From Chloroflexota bacterium (lineage in GTDB: Bacteria > Chloroflexota > Dehalococcoidia > DSTF01 > RBG-16-68-14), in assembly GCA_022561355.1 (NCBI GenBank), contig JADFRJ010000171.1, positions 1 through 5,394 of the forward strand: a DNA stretch of 5,394 bases, in the 5' to 3' direction. The position numbers were made by a program, and so were the translations under genes. Below the pieces are notes generated by a model. That model worked only from the letters and a program-made list of their open reading frames with translations. It was not told where the DNA came from and did not search any database. Of this stretch, positions 1-5,394 are shown one piece after another. Position 1 is the first letter of the stretch; every line of letters begins with the position of its first letter.

Positions 1-47
1 AAGAAGAGCGCCTGAAGAGCATGATCAAGGAGCTTCAGGCGGCGTAA
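1..47 (+). CDS. 3' end of an unidentified protein (partial)
   Basis: The frame starting at base 3 reads EERLKSMIKELQAA and stops at TAA (45-47). The charged, Leu/Ile-spaced peptide looks like the end of an amphipathic helix, a common kind of protein C-terminus. The other two + frames give no comparable ending: frame 1 stops at 13-15, and frame 2 runs into a non-protein-like reading of the repeats. Fourteen codons are too few to name a family. The gene would converge on the Nudix-DUF559 gene, with the palindromic repeats between them. That this is a true gene end is inference from composition and position. Confidence 0.45.
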   Translation, partial: EERLKSMIKELQAA

Positions 48-83
48 GGCCAAGCGTCTCTGCCTCAGGAGGAGTCACTCGGA

Positions 84-123
84 CCCTCACCCCCCGGCCC
101 CTCTCCCAGAAGGGAGAGGGGAG
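84..123. repeat. Palindromic repeat copy A (perfect 10-bp hairpin)
   Basis: Arms CCCCTCTCCC (98-107) and GGGAGAGGGG (112-121) are perfectly complementary around an AGAA loop. They are preceded by CCCTCACCCCCCGG (84-97). The block CCCCCGGCCCCTCTCCC (91-107) recurs exactly, in inverted orientation, at 580-596. This matches a type of C/T-rich intergenic palindrome common in many high-GC and environmental genomes. No T-tract follows on either strand, so it is not a canonical intrinsic terminator, although the hairpin could protect mRNA 3' ends of the two convergent genes. Confidence 0.85.
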
Positions 124-135
124 CTAGTCTGTACT

Positions 136-178
136 CGCCCTCTCCCCTAGCCCTCTCCCGCGGGCGGGAGAGGGGGAG
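136..178. repeat. Palindromic repeat copy B (perfect 10-bp hairpin)
   Basis: CCCTCTCCCG (151-160) and CGGGAGAGGG (165-174) pair perfectly around a CGGG loop. The stretch CGCCCTCTCCCCTAG just before (136-150) is a second partial unit. The copy lies directly next to the stop codon of the Nudix-DUF559 gene (CTA on + at 181-183), so the hairpin would form in the 3' end of that mRNA. It belongs to the same family as copy A 30 bases away but has a different loop and no following CCGG core, so it looks like an independent or diverged unit. Confidence 0.85.
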
Positions 179-180
179 AC

Positions 181-1017
181 CTAGCTGTTTAGCGCGTTCC
201 TGATGCGGTCGAGAGCGGTTTCGATATCGTGTTCGACCTGCTCTGCGGATAGCCGGACGACATTCAGGCCAGCTGCCTCGAGTAGTTGCTGACGCTCTTC
301 GTCCGCACCTTTCTGGCCGGCGTGGATCGCCCCGTCGACCTCCACCGCCAAGCGCTTCTCCGGACAGTAAAAATCGAGGATGAGCGGTCCGAAAGGATGC
401 TGTCTCCGGAACTTGTGACCATCGAGTCTCTTCCGGCGAAGGCGCTCCCAGAGGATCGCCTCGCTGCGAGTTGGCGCTTCCCGTTGCCTCCTCGCGGCGT
501 CCACCATCCGGCGCTTTCGTTCTTTTGGTATGTCGAGCAGGTTGCTGCGCCCTTCGTAAGGCTCCCCTCGTCTGTTCTCGGGAGAGGGGCCGGGGGAGAA
601 GGCAAGGAACAGCTGGCAGCAGAGCGAGCCCTTGTCCGCGGCTTCTCGGAACGCTTCGACCGGTAGCCAGCCGGTGTCCACGTAGAGCGTGCTCGCCGCC
701 TCCGCCGTGCGCGGTGGCAACACCGGCTCGCCGCCCGGCGACGCCTCGTACACGGTCATGTGCAGGACGTACTCATCGCGCTGCTGCTCGCCCTCGGCGA
801 GTTGGCGCAGCGGCGTCAGTTCGACGCTCAGCTTCTCCGTCCCGAGGCGTCGCACGCCGTCCTCCGGCGTCTCGCCATCCTGGAGCGTGACAGCGGGCAG
901 GCCCCAGATGCCCGGCAGCTCCTCGCCCGGCTCGTCGGGGCGCTTGACCGCGAACACCAGGCCGTCAGCGCGGCGCATCGCGGCGGCGACGGCATGGTGA
1001 GTAGGGAACTCGGCCAC
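181..1017 (-). CDS. Nudix-like protein fused to a C-terminal DUF559 (Vsr-like) endonuclease domain
   Basis: The 278-residue protein has two parts. Residues 1-139 resemble a MutT/Nudix domain: ELPGIWGLPA leads into a box-like segment (48-65, DGETPEDGVRRLGTEKLSV). The canonical REUxEExGU is altered: Arg57 and Glu61 are kept, but Leu58 and Lys62 replace two metal-binding glutamates, and Ser64 replaces Gly. Hydrolase activity is therefore doubtful, unless this is a subfamily pattern. Residues 140-161 are encoded by palindromic repeat C. Residues about 173-278 are DUF559: SEAILWERLRRKRLDGHKFRRQHPFGP, then ILDF with Asp215, then VEVDG with Glu226 and Asp228, then His232. This is the PD-(D/E)XK-type core related to Vsr. 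The start is GTG at 1017-1015, with AGAGG (1029-1033 on +) 11 bases upstream inside thiI. Met171 (507-505) could start a free DUF559 protein but has no clear ribosome site. It is the second gene of the thiI operon. The domain calls are firm; the fusion's function is unknown. Confidence 0.82.
   Translation of the reverse strand: MAEFPTHHAVAAAMRRADGLVFAVKRPDEPGEELPGIWGLPAVTLQDGETPEDGVRRLGTEKLSVELTPLRQLAEGEQQRDEYVLHMTVYEASPGGEPVLPPRTAEAASTLYVDTGWLPVEAFREAADKGSLCCQLFLAFSPGPSPENRRGEPYEGRSNLLDIPKERKRRMVDAARRQREAPTRSEAILWERLRRKRLDGHKFRRQHPFGPLILDFYCPEKRLAVEVDGAIHAGQKGADEERQQLLEAAGLNVVRLSAEQVEHDIETALDRIRNALNS
561..602. repeat. Palindromic repeat copy C, inside a coding region, inverted relative to copy A
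   Basis: GGGAGAGGGGCCGGGGG (580-596) is the exact reverse complement of copy A bases 91-107. The other arm is decayed: CCCCTC (564-569) can still pair with GAGGGG (584-589), but the middle of the stem is lost. Unlike A and B, this copy is translated. On the minus strand it encodes the linker FSPGPSPENRRGEPYEGR between the Nudix-like and DUF559 domains. Such repeats normally sit between genes, so its place inside a gene is unusual and points to insertion. Confidence 0.8.
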
Positions 1018-1020
1018 GAG

Positions 1021-2241
1021 TTAGCTGGCCTCTGGCCAAGAGAACTCGAGCAGTTCGACGCTCTCCAGCCCTTCGGCCACGAGCGCGTCGACATCAAGCG
1101 CCTCCTCGGCCGCGATCAGCTGCTCGACGCTGCTGTGCGTCGCCGGGTTACGCGGCACGAACAGCGTGCAGCAGTCTTGGTCGGGCTCGATCGACGTCTC
1201 GTACGTCTCGATCGCGCGCGCCTCGTCGATGATCGACTCCTTATCGAGTCCCACGAGCGGCCGCAGGATCGGCAGCGTCGTCGCCTGATCGATCGTCGCC
1301 ATGTTCGAGAGCGTCTGCGAGGCGACCTGCCCCAGGCTCTCGCCCGTCACCAGCGCCTCCGCGCGCTCTCGCTCGGCGATCGCCTGCGCGATGCGCACCA
1401 TGAAGCGGCGGTACAGCACGACGCGCAGCGGCGCTGGGCAGGCGGCGACGATCTTGTGCTGGATGTCGCCGAACGAGACGACGTGCAGGCGGCTCTTGTA
1501 CTGCCAGCGCGTCAGGCTCTCTGTCAGCGTGATCGCCTTATCGCGTGAGGACGCATCCAGATAGGGGAACGATTGGAAGTGGACGAACGACACCTGGCAG
1601 CCCCGGCTCAACGTGCGCCACGCCGCGACCGGCGAGTCGATACCGCCCGAGAGCAGCGCCACGACGCGCCCGCTCACGCCCACCGGCAGGCCGCCCGCCC
1701 CGTTGATGCGCTCGGTGTGCAGGTAGGCGCCGTTCGACATGATCTCCACCTGGAACGTCTTCTCCGGCTTTGTCAGGTCGACGCGCGCGCCCGATGCCGC
1801 CTTCACGTCGGCGCCCAGGCTGCGCTCCATCTCCTGAGACGTGCTGGGATAGCGCTTGTCGCTGCGCTGGACGGTGACGCGGAAGCTCTCGAACGGCTCC
1901 TTCGCGGCCATCTCCAGCATGCCTTCGCGGATCAGGTCCTCGTCCCACGGCAGCACGCGACACAGGGAGAAGTTGCGCAGCCCGAACACGCGCAACAGCC
2001 GCGAGCGTAGCTCCGGCCAATCGAAGCCGGCGCCGGGTGTGATCACGATGCGCTGCGGGTTCCAGTCCGTGTCTTTGATCGGGAGTCCTTTGAGCGCCGT
2101 GCGGATGTTGCGTCCGAGCTGTCGCACGAAGAACGGCCGGTTCTTCTTCTTCAGCGTGATCTCGCCCAGCCGGACGACGATGACCGTGCGCTCCTTTACC
2201 TTGGGAGCGTACGGCTTCGTCTCAGGAGTCGCTTGCGTCAT
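1021..2241 (-). CDS. thiI: tRNA 4-thiouridine synthase (tRNA sulfurtransferase) ThiI, form without rhodanese domain
   Basis: ThiI adenylates U8 of tRNA and replaces its oxygen with sulfur, giving 4-thiouridine; in some bacteria it also supplies sulfur for the thiamine thiazole. The 406 residues run as N-terminal ferredoxin-like segment (RLGEITLKKKNRPFF, 24-38), THUMP region (about 75-178), then a PP-loop ATPase with ALLSGGIDSPVA (195-206) as its ATP-binding loop. The segment ALVTGESLGQVASQTLSNM (297-315) is typical of ThiI, and DCC (356-358) matches the conserved cysteine region of the catalytic domain. There is no C-terminal rhodanese domain, which the roughly 480-residue E. coli enzyme has, so this is the short form also found in Bacillus. 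The ATG at 2241 has an in-frame TGA upstream (2274-2272) and no obvious Shine-Dalgarno. About 16 residues precede the usual family start. The Nudix-DUF559 gene follows after three bases in the same frame. Confidence 0.95.
   Translation of the reverse strand: MTQATPETKPYAPKVKERTVIVVRLGEITLKKKNRPFFVRQLGRNIRTALKGLPIKDTDWNPQRIVITPGAGFDWPELRSRLLRVFGLRNFSLCRVLPWDEDLIREGMLEMAAKEPFESFRVTVQRSDKRYPSTSQEMERSLGADVKAASGARVDLTKPEKTFQVEIMSNGAYLHTERINGAGGLPVGVSGRVVALLSGGIDSPVAAWRTLSRGCQVSFVHFQSFPYLDASSRDKAITLTESLTRWQYKSRLHVVSFGDIQHKIVAACPAPLRVVLYRRFMVRIAQAIAERERAEALVTGESLGQVASQTLSNMATIDQATTLPILRPLVGLDKESIIDEARAIETYETSIEPDQDCCTLFVPRNPATHSSVEQLIAAEEALDVDALVAEGLESVELLEFSWPEAS
1029..1033 (-). promoter_or_regulatory. 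Possible ribosome binding site for the Nudix-DUF559 GTG start
   Basis: The minus strand reads AGAGG here, within the last codons of thiI, 11 bases upstream of the GTG at 1017. It supports the GTG over the later ATG at codon 14, which has only a GCC/GCG run upstream. The spacing is somewhat long, and translational coupling with the thiI stop, three bases before the GTG, may matter more. Confidence 0.4.
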
Positions 2242-2320
2242 GGAGTGAGGGTAGCAGATGGGGTGTGCTGTTCATGTCCCGTATACTTTTTATGATTAGC
2301 TACTAAGAAAGAGAGCACGG
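2242..2320. promoter_or_regulatory. Divergent promoter region between thiI and the PPOX-type gene
   Basis: This 79-base gap is the only clearly AT-rich stretch in the window. On the + strand a candidate sigma70-type pair is TGTTCA (2269-2274) and TATGAT (2291-2296) with a 16-base spacer; TATACT (2282-2287) is a second -10 candidate without a good -35. On the minus strand TATACG (2285-2280) could serve as a -10 for thiI, with a weak -35 (TTCTTA) 18 bases upstream. GTATAC (2281-2286) is its own reverse complement, so candidate boxes on both strands overlap. AGAGAG (2310-2315), five bases before the ATG at 2321, is a plausible ribosome site for the + gene. All -35 matches are weak and no operator is evident. 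Confidence 0.4.
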
Positions 2321-2809
2321 ATGCCCGATAGACTCCCGCCGCCGCAGGTGGAACGGTTCCTGCGCGGCCGCCACGTCGCCGTCCTCACGACCATCAATCC
2401 CGACGGCACGCCCCTCCAGACGCCGCTCTGGTACCACTACCAGGACGGCGTCATCTACGTGCGCACGAACTCCAAGAGCGGGAAGTGCCGCAACATCCGC
2501 CGCGACCCCCGCATCAGCCTCTGTGTCCAGGACGAGCGGCCGCCGTATCGCGGCGTCACGGTCACGGGCACCGCCGAGATCACGCCGGACCGCCCGGAGC
2601 TATCGGCGGCGATGTCGCGCAACTACCTCGGCGCGATCGCGGGCTTCCTCTACCTCCGCCTGCGTACGCGCAGCCAAATCGAAGAGGACCCCGATACGAT
2701 CCTCGTCATCCAGCCCGAGCGCAAGACCGGCTGGGACTACCGGCCGCAGACTCCCCTCGTCGGCCGCCTCTGGCTCACGCTGAAACGCCTGCTGCCAGCG
2801 GGGCTGTAG
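2321..2809 (+). CDS. PPOX-class flavin/F420-binding split beta-barrel protein
   Basis: A 162-residue protein of the pyridoxamine 5'-phosphate oxidase-like fold, in the group whose members use FMN or the deazaflavin F420 for redox reactions. Visible hallmarks: HVAVLTTINPDGTPLQTPLWYHY (18-40), the opening strands of the barrel, where a DG-x-P turn is typical; VIYVRTNSKSGKCRNIRRDPRISLCV (44-69), the phosphate-binding Ser/Lys-rich turn followed by the N-x-R-x-DPR helix cap; and GVTVTGTAEI (78-87), the next strand. The C-terminal segment (145-162) ends in a short amphipathic helix. The length is slightly above the 130-150 residues usual for the small F420 type. The ATG is the only possible start, since an in-frame TAG lies at 2297-2299. 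The gene is transcribed alone, divergently from thiI. The substrate cannot be deduced; FMN, F420 or heme binding are all possible within the fold. Confidence 0.85.
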   Translation: MPDRLPPPQVERFLRGRHVAVLTTINPDGTPLQTPLWYHYQDGVIYVRTNSKSGKCRNIRRDPRISLCVQDERPPYRGVTVTGTAEITPDRPELSAAMSRNYLGAIAGFLYLRLRTRSQIEEDPDTILVIQPERKTGWDYRPQTPLVGRLWLTLKRLLPAGL

Positions 2810-2903
2810 GGCGAAGCCGTACGTGGCGAGCCGGACGGTCGACGCGTTGGCCTGCACCCATACCGAGGTCGCTCTGGCCGTGATGCCGTAGGCTCCCTAA
2901 TCC
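2810..2903. other. Convergent intergenic gap, nothing recognised
   Basis: Ninety-four bases lie between the stop of the PPOX-type gene and the stop of the VWA gene. I find no hairpin followed by a T-tract, no palindromic repeat of the kind at 84-178 and no RNA gene. Both flanking genes end here, so some transcription end signal is expected but is not recognisable by eye. Confidence 0.5.
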
Positions 2904-5394
2904 CTACTCCGTGAGCTTGCGATAGAGCGTGGGGAGGCGGCTGGGCAGGGTGGCGATGTCGTCCAGGACTTCGTAGCCCATGTCCTCGCACATCTGCCCC
3001 AGGTAGTCGTGGCCTTCCTTGTCGACCGTCAGCGCGAAGGGCGTGATGCCCTTGCGCTTCGCCTCCACGAGCGCCTGCTTGGTGTCGTGGATCGCGTACT
3101 CCTTCTCGGTGCGGTCGCGTCCGTAGCCATGGTCCTGCGGCCGGCCGTCTGAGACGAGGAAGAGGATCTTCACCTTCGCGTCGTGCTCGTCTAGCTTGTA
3201 GGTCGCGTGGCGGATGGCCGGCCCCATGCGCGTCGAGCGGATCGGCGCGATCTTGTCGATGCGGCGCATTATTGTGTCGGAGAACGGCTCCTCCAGGTCC
3301 TTGATCACGTAGAACTCGACGTTGTCACGGCCGTAGCCGGAGAAACCGTAGATGCCGTAGGTGTCGCCGATCGTCTCCAGCGCCTTGATCATCAGGACGG
3401 TGGCCTCCTTCTCGAGGTCGATGATGCGCTTCGGCGGCACGACAGCCTGCTGGGCGCGACGCTGCGCCAGCCACTGGAAGTAGCGGCGCGGGTCGTTGTC
3501 GAAATTGGGCTCGTCGTGGTACTTCTGTTTGCGCTTCTCGATCTCCTCGTCCGTCGATGCGCTCATGTCCAGCAGCAGCGCCACCGCCACATCGCGCTCC
3601 ACTTTGTTGCGGCGCCAGTAGAGCTTGTCCGTGTACGAGTAGCCGGCCTGCTTCTCGACCAGGTAGTCGACCACGAGGTCCAGGTCGAAATCCTCGCCGT
3701 CGTGGAGGCGCTTGATCTTGCGGAACAGCTCCGGCCGCAGCAGTTCGAACTGGCGGCGCGTCTCCGCGACCAGCGCCGAGTGCTCCCGCAGCGTCTCCTC
3801 GAAGAACTCGTCGGAGCCCTCCTCTAATGTTTGCTCCAGCACGCGACACCAGCCCGGGCGGTAGTCGGCCGCGCGGAAGTCCCACTCGTCGTAGTAGAAG
3901 GCCTTCGCCTCCTGCGGCAGTTCGCCCTCCTCTTCGCCCTCGCCGCCCTCGACTGGCTCGCCGTCCGCCGTCTCGATCTTCTTGTCGGGGATCGGCGTGC
4001 CGGCCTCCTTCTCCAGGTTGGTGAGGAAGAGCCCGATCGTCGATGCCAGGTCGCCTTCCGCCACCGCGTCGACGCTGATCTCGACGCTCTTCTCCATCAG
4101 CTCCTTGAGCTGTTCCGCCGTCAGCGGCGAGAGGCCGTCGGGCCCCTCCTTGCCGTCCTGCAACCGCAAGCGCATCAGGAGCTGGACCAGCTCCGGCTTG
4201 AAGTCGCCGCGGAAGTCGACCGGCTGCGGGCTCTCGTACTCCTGCTCGTCGCCCGCGGGCATCGCGGACTCGTCGGGACCGCCTTGGCCGGACGGCGTCG
4301 ACATCATCATCCCCATCGTCTCATCGGTCATCTCCTCCCAGTCTTCCAGCATCTCGGGAAGGATGTTGGGGACGCGCATCACCAGTTCGTAGAGGGCGAG
4401 CGTGGCCTCTGCCGCGTCCTCGACGATCGCCTCGGGCACTTGAATGGTGGCCAGCAGGCGGAGCGCCTCGGCCAGCGTGGCGTTGAGTTGCTCTGGCCAG
4501 ACGATCGTGCGCGCGCCGTCCAAGGTCGCCCGCACCAGGTTCTCGATCAGGCCCTGCCGGAGCGGCAGCGTTTGTGGTTCGGGGCGCCGCTCCAGCTCCG
4601 ATTCCTGCATCGACGCCCACGAGCGGCGCACACCGCTATACTCGCGGCGTACCAGCGAGTCGATGCGCGCGTCCTCGACGATCGTGAACAGATCGAGCGA
4701 GATCTGGCGCTCGTCGAACAGGTCGAAGAAGCGCTCCATCTCCGTCAGCTTCTCCGGTGGCGGCGCATCGCCGATCCGCTCCGCCTCAACGTCCTGCCGC
4801 TTGCGCGGCAGCACGTTGCCGTCGCGCTCGAAGCGGAACCAGAAGCTGCCGAACTCTAGGTGCGCCGACTGATGCGTCGCGTAGACCTTATAGACGGCGA
4901 AGTTCTGCGCCTTCTCGATGTGTTCGTCGACGTACTCAGGCAGGTAGACCGTTGTGCCCTCGGTGCTCGGCCGCTCCTCGGAGACCCAGCCGATGCCCTT
5001 CTCCGCAAGGCTCGACACCGGCTGGATCGCTACGTCCGTGCCGGTCAGCGCCTTGCAGTAGAGGCGCAGCACGCCGCCCGCCTGCGACAGCTCGACGCGC
5101 GACGAGAGCGTCTGCAGCACCTCTTCGCCCTTGCCGGACTCCAAGCGGAAGTAGGCTTCGCCGCCCGCCTCGCTGCGCTCCAGAATGTTGTGGCCGGCGT
5201 TGTGCCAGCGCTGCAGGTCGTCGGGGCGGATGCGCTCTAGCACGACGGGCGCGCTCTTCAGGAACTCCATGGCGGCGGCTGGTGAAGCGACCGCTAGTTC
5301 TTCGGCCAGGCCCAGCAGGTCGGCGTGCGACTCCCGCGGCGCCTGCGCCAGCGCTTCGGCGCCCTCCGCGAAGAGGGCGTACGCCTGGCGGCCG
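2904..5394 (-). CDS. CbbO/NorD-like VWA domain protein, 5' end beyond the window
   Basis: Residues are counted from the Met at 5270-5268. The C-terminal part (about 560-788) is a von Willebrand factor A domain with a complete MIDAS metal site: DMSAS (568-572), Thr680 in RSTRMGPA, and Asp708 in LVSDGRP. The surrounding text (DLEKEATVLMIKALETIGDTYGIYGFSGYGRDNVEF, 618-653, and RLPTLYRKLT at the end) is typical of the NorD/CbbO family. These proteins pair with MoxR-type AAA+ ATPases (NorQ, CbbQ) to activate metalloenzymes such as NO reductase or Rubisco. Before the VWA are a helical region with VYATHQSAHLEFGSF (129-143) and an acidic linker (about 435-452). The frame stays open for 41 more codons upstream of the Met to the window edge, with helical protein-like content (GRQAYALFAEGAEALAQAPR...), and no ribosome site precedes that ATG. 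The gene is therefore truncated by the window, and the 829 visible residues already exceed typical NorD. The target enzyme is unknown. Confidence 0.88.
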   Translation of the reverse strand, partial: GRQAYALFAEGAEALAQAPRESHADLLGLAEELAVASPAAAMEFLKSAPVVLERIRPDDLQRWHNAGHNILERSEAGGEAYFRLESGKGEEVLQTLSSRVELSQAGGVLRLYCKALTGTDVAIQPVSSLAEKGIGWVSEERPSTEGTTVYLPEYVDEHIEKAQNFAVYKVYATHQSAHLEFGSFWFRFERDGNVLPRKRQDVEAERIGDAPPPEKLTEMERFFDLFDERQISLDLFTIVEDARIDSLVRREYSGVRRSWASMQESELERRPEPQTLPLRQGLIENLVRATLDGARTIVWPEQLNATLAEALRLLATIQVPEAIVEDAAEATLALYELVMRVPNILPEMLEDWEEMTDETMGMMMSTPSGQGGPDESAMPAGDEQEYESPQPVDFRGDFKPELVQLLMRLRLQDGKEGPDGLSPLTAEQLKELMEKSVEISVDAVAEGDLASTIGLFLTNLEKEAGTPIPDKKIETADGEPVEGGEGEEEGELPQEAKAFYYDEWDFRAADYRPGWCRVLEQTLEEGSDEFFEETLREHSALVAETRRQFELLRPELFRKIKRLHDGEDFDLDLVVDYLVEKQAGYSYTDKLYWRRNKVERDVAVALLLDMSASTDEEIEKRKQKYHDEPNFDNDPRRYFQWLAQRRAQQAVVPPKRIIDLEKEATVLMIKALETIGDTYGIYGFSGYGRDNVEFYVIKDLEEPFSDTIMRRIDKIAPIRSTRMGPAIRHATYKLDEHDAKVKILFLVSDGRPQDHGYGRDRTEKEYAIHDTKQALVEAKRKGITPFALTVDKEGHDYLGQMCEDMGYEVLDDIATLPSRLPTLYRKLTE

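Larger units (their letters stand above)
84..600 (-). mobile_element. Putative repeat-bounded DUF559 cassette inserted in the Nudix gene 3' end
   Basis: Copies A and C lie in opposite orientation at the two ends of a roughly 517-base block and share a 17-base exact inverted match. Between them is essentially one thing, a DUF559 endonuclease module with its stop codon, plus copy B. Upstream of the block the reading frame is Nudix-like; everything after the junction is unrelated to Nudix. Deleting 84-600 would join ...QLFLA to Ser-Glu-stop (TCC GAG TGA read on the minus strand from 83 to 75), giving a protein of 141 residues, a normal size for a single Nudix domain. No target-site duplication is visible and no transposase is encoded, so mobility is inference. 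The exact ends are approximate. An alternative is chance placement of common repeats around a DUF559 gene. Confidence 0.4.

Noticed and set aside
84..178. Rho-independent terminators for the convergent genes
   Set aside because: The hairpins are strong, but no T-run follows on either strand, and one family member lies inside a coding region, so repeat is the better description.
84..178. CRISPR array
   Set aside because: Only two palindromic units with no regular spacers or equal spacing.
264..605. 113-codon minus-strand frame starting in repeat C (MPSPPAPLPRTDEG...)
   Set aside because: It is an alternate frame of the DUF559 region; the other frame has the conserved nuclease residues, while this one is Arg/Ser-rich and domainless.
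760..1548. 262-codon + strand open frame across the Nudix and thiI genes
   Set aside because: It spans the boundary of two well-supported minus-strand genes, is Arg/Leu/Asp-rich and shows no domain.
2810..2903. Small RNA or tRNA gene in the convergent gap
   Set aside because: No cloverleaf, no promoter-like box and no stable hairpin could be found by eye.
3207..3827. 206-codon open frame on the + strand opposite the VWA domain
   Set aside because: It lies directly antisense to the MIDAS region, which is clearly real coding sequence; the composition is shadow-like (VDAVGVADRLQRLDHQ).
3831..4859. 342-codon open frame on the + strand opposite the VWA gene
   Set aside because: The product is a monotonous Arg/Leu/Ala/Val/His-rich string mirroring the codon bias of the minus-strand gene, without a recognisable domain. 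Long antisense frames are expected in GC-rich coding DNA.

Overview
The window is GC-rich, gene-dense bacterial DNA. Gene content fits Chloroflexota or a similar high-GC lineage: a rhodanese-less ThiI, a PPOX-class split-barrel flavin/F420 protein, a long CbbO/NorD-like VWA protein and CCCTCTCCC-type palindromic repeats. That assignment is inference from gene types, not from a marker gene.

Layout, left to right: (1) the last 14 codons of an unidentified + strand gene (1-47). (2) A convergent gap (48-180) holding two perfect 10-bp palindromic hairpins. (3) A minus-strand gene (181-1017) joining a Nudix-like domain to a C-terminal DUF559 (Vsr-like PD-(D/E)XK) endonuclease domain. (4) thiI on the minus strand (1021-2241), three bases upstream of the Nudix gene and surely co-transcribed with it. 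(5) A short AT-richer divergent promoter region (2242-2320). (6) A + strand PPOX-type protein (2321-2809). (7) A 94-base convergent gap with nothing recognisable. (8) A large minus-strand VWA protein of the CbbO/NorD type (2904 to the right edge), whose reading frame is still open at the window end, so its start lies outside.

The most interesting region is 84-600. The DUF559 module lies between palindromic repeats, and the outermost repeats share an exact 17-base match in inverted orientation (91-107 and 580-596). The right repeat lies inside the coding sequence and is translated as a linker rich in Ser, Pro, Gly and Arg between the two domains. The simplest reading is that a repeat-bounded cassette carrying a Vsr-like endonuclease landed at the very 3' end of a stand-alone Nudix gene and captured its reading frame. 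Removing 84-600 on paper would give a Nudix protein ending three codons later.

Functionally, ThiI makes 4-thiouridine in tRNA and can feed thiamine synthesis. The Nudix partner has a degenerate Nudix box and its substrate is unknown. The VWA protein should work with a MoxR-type AAA+ ATPase that is not in this window.
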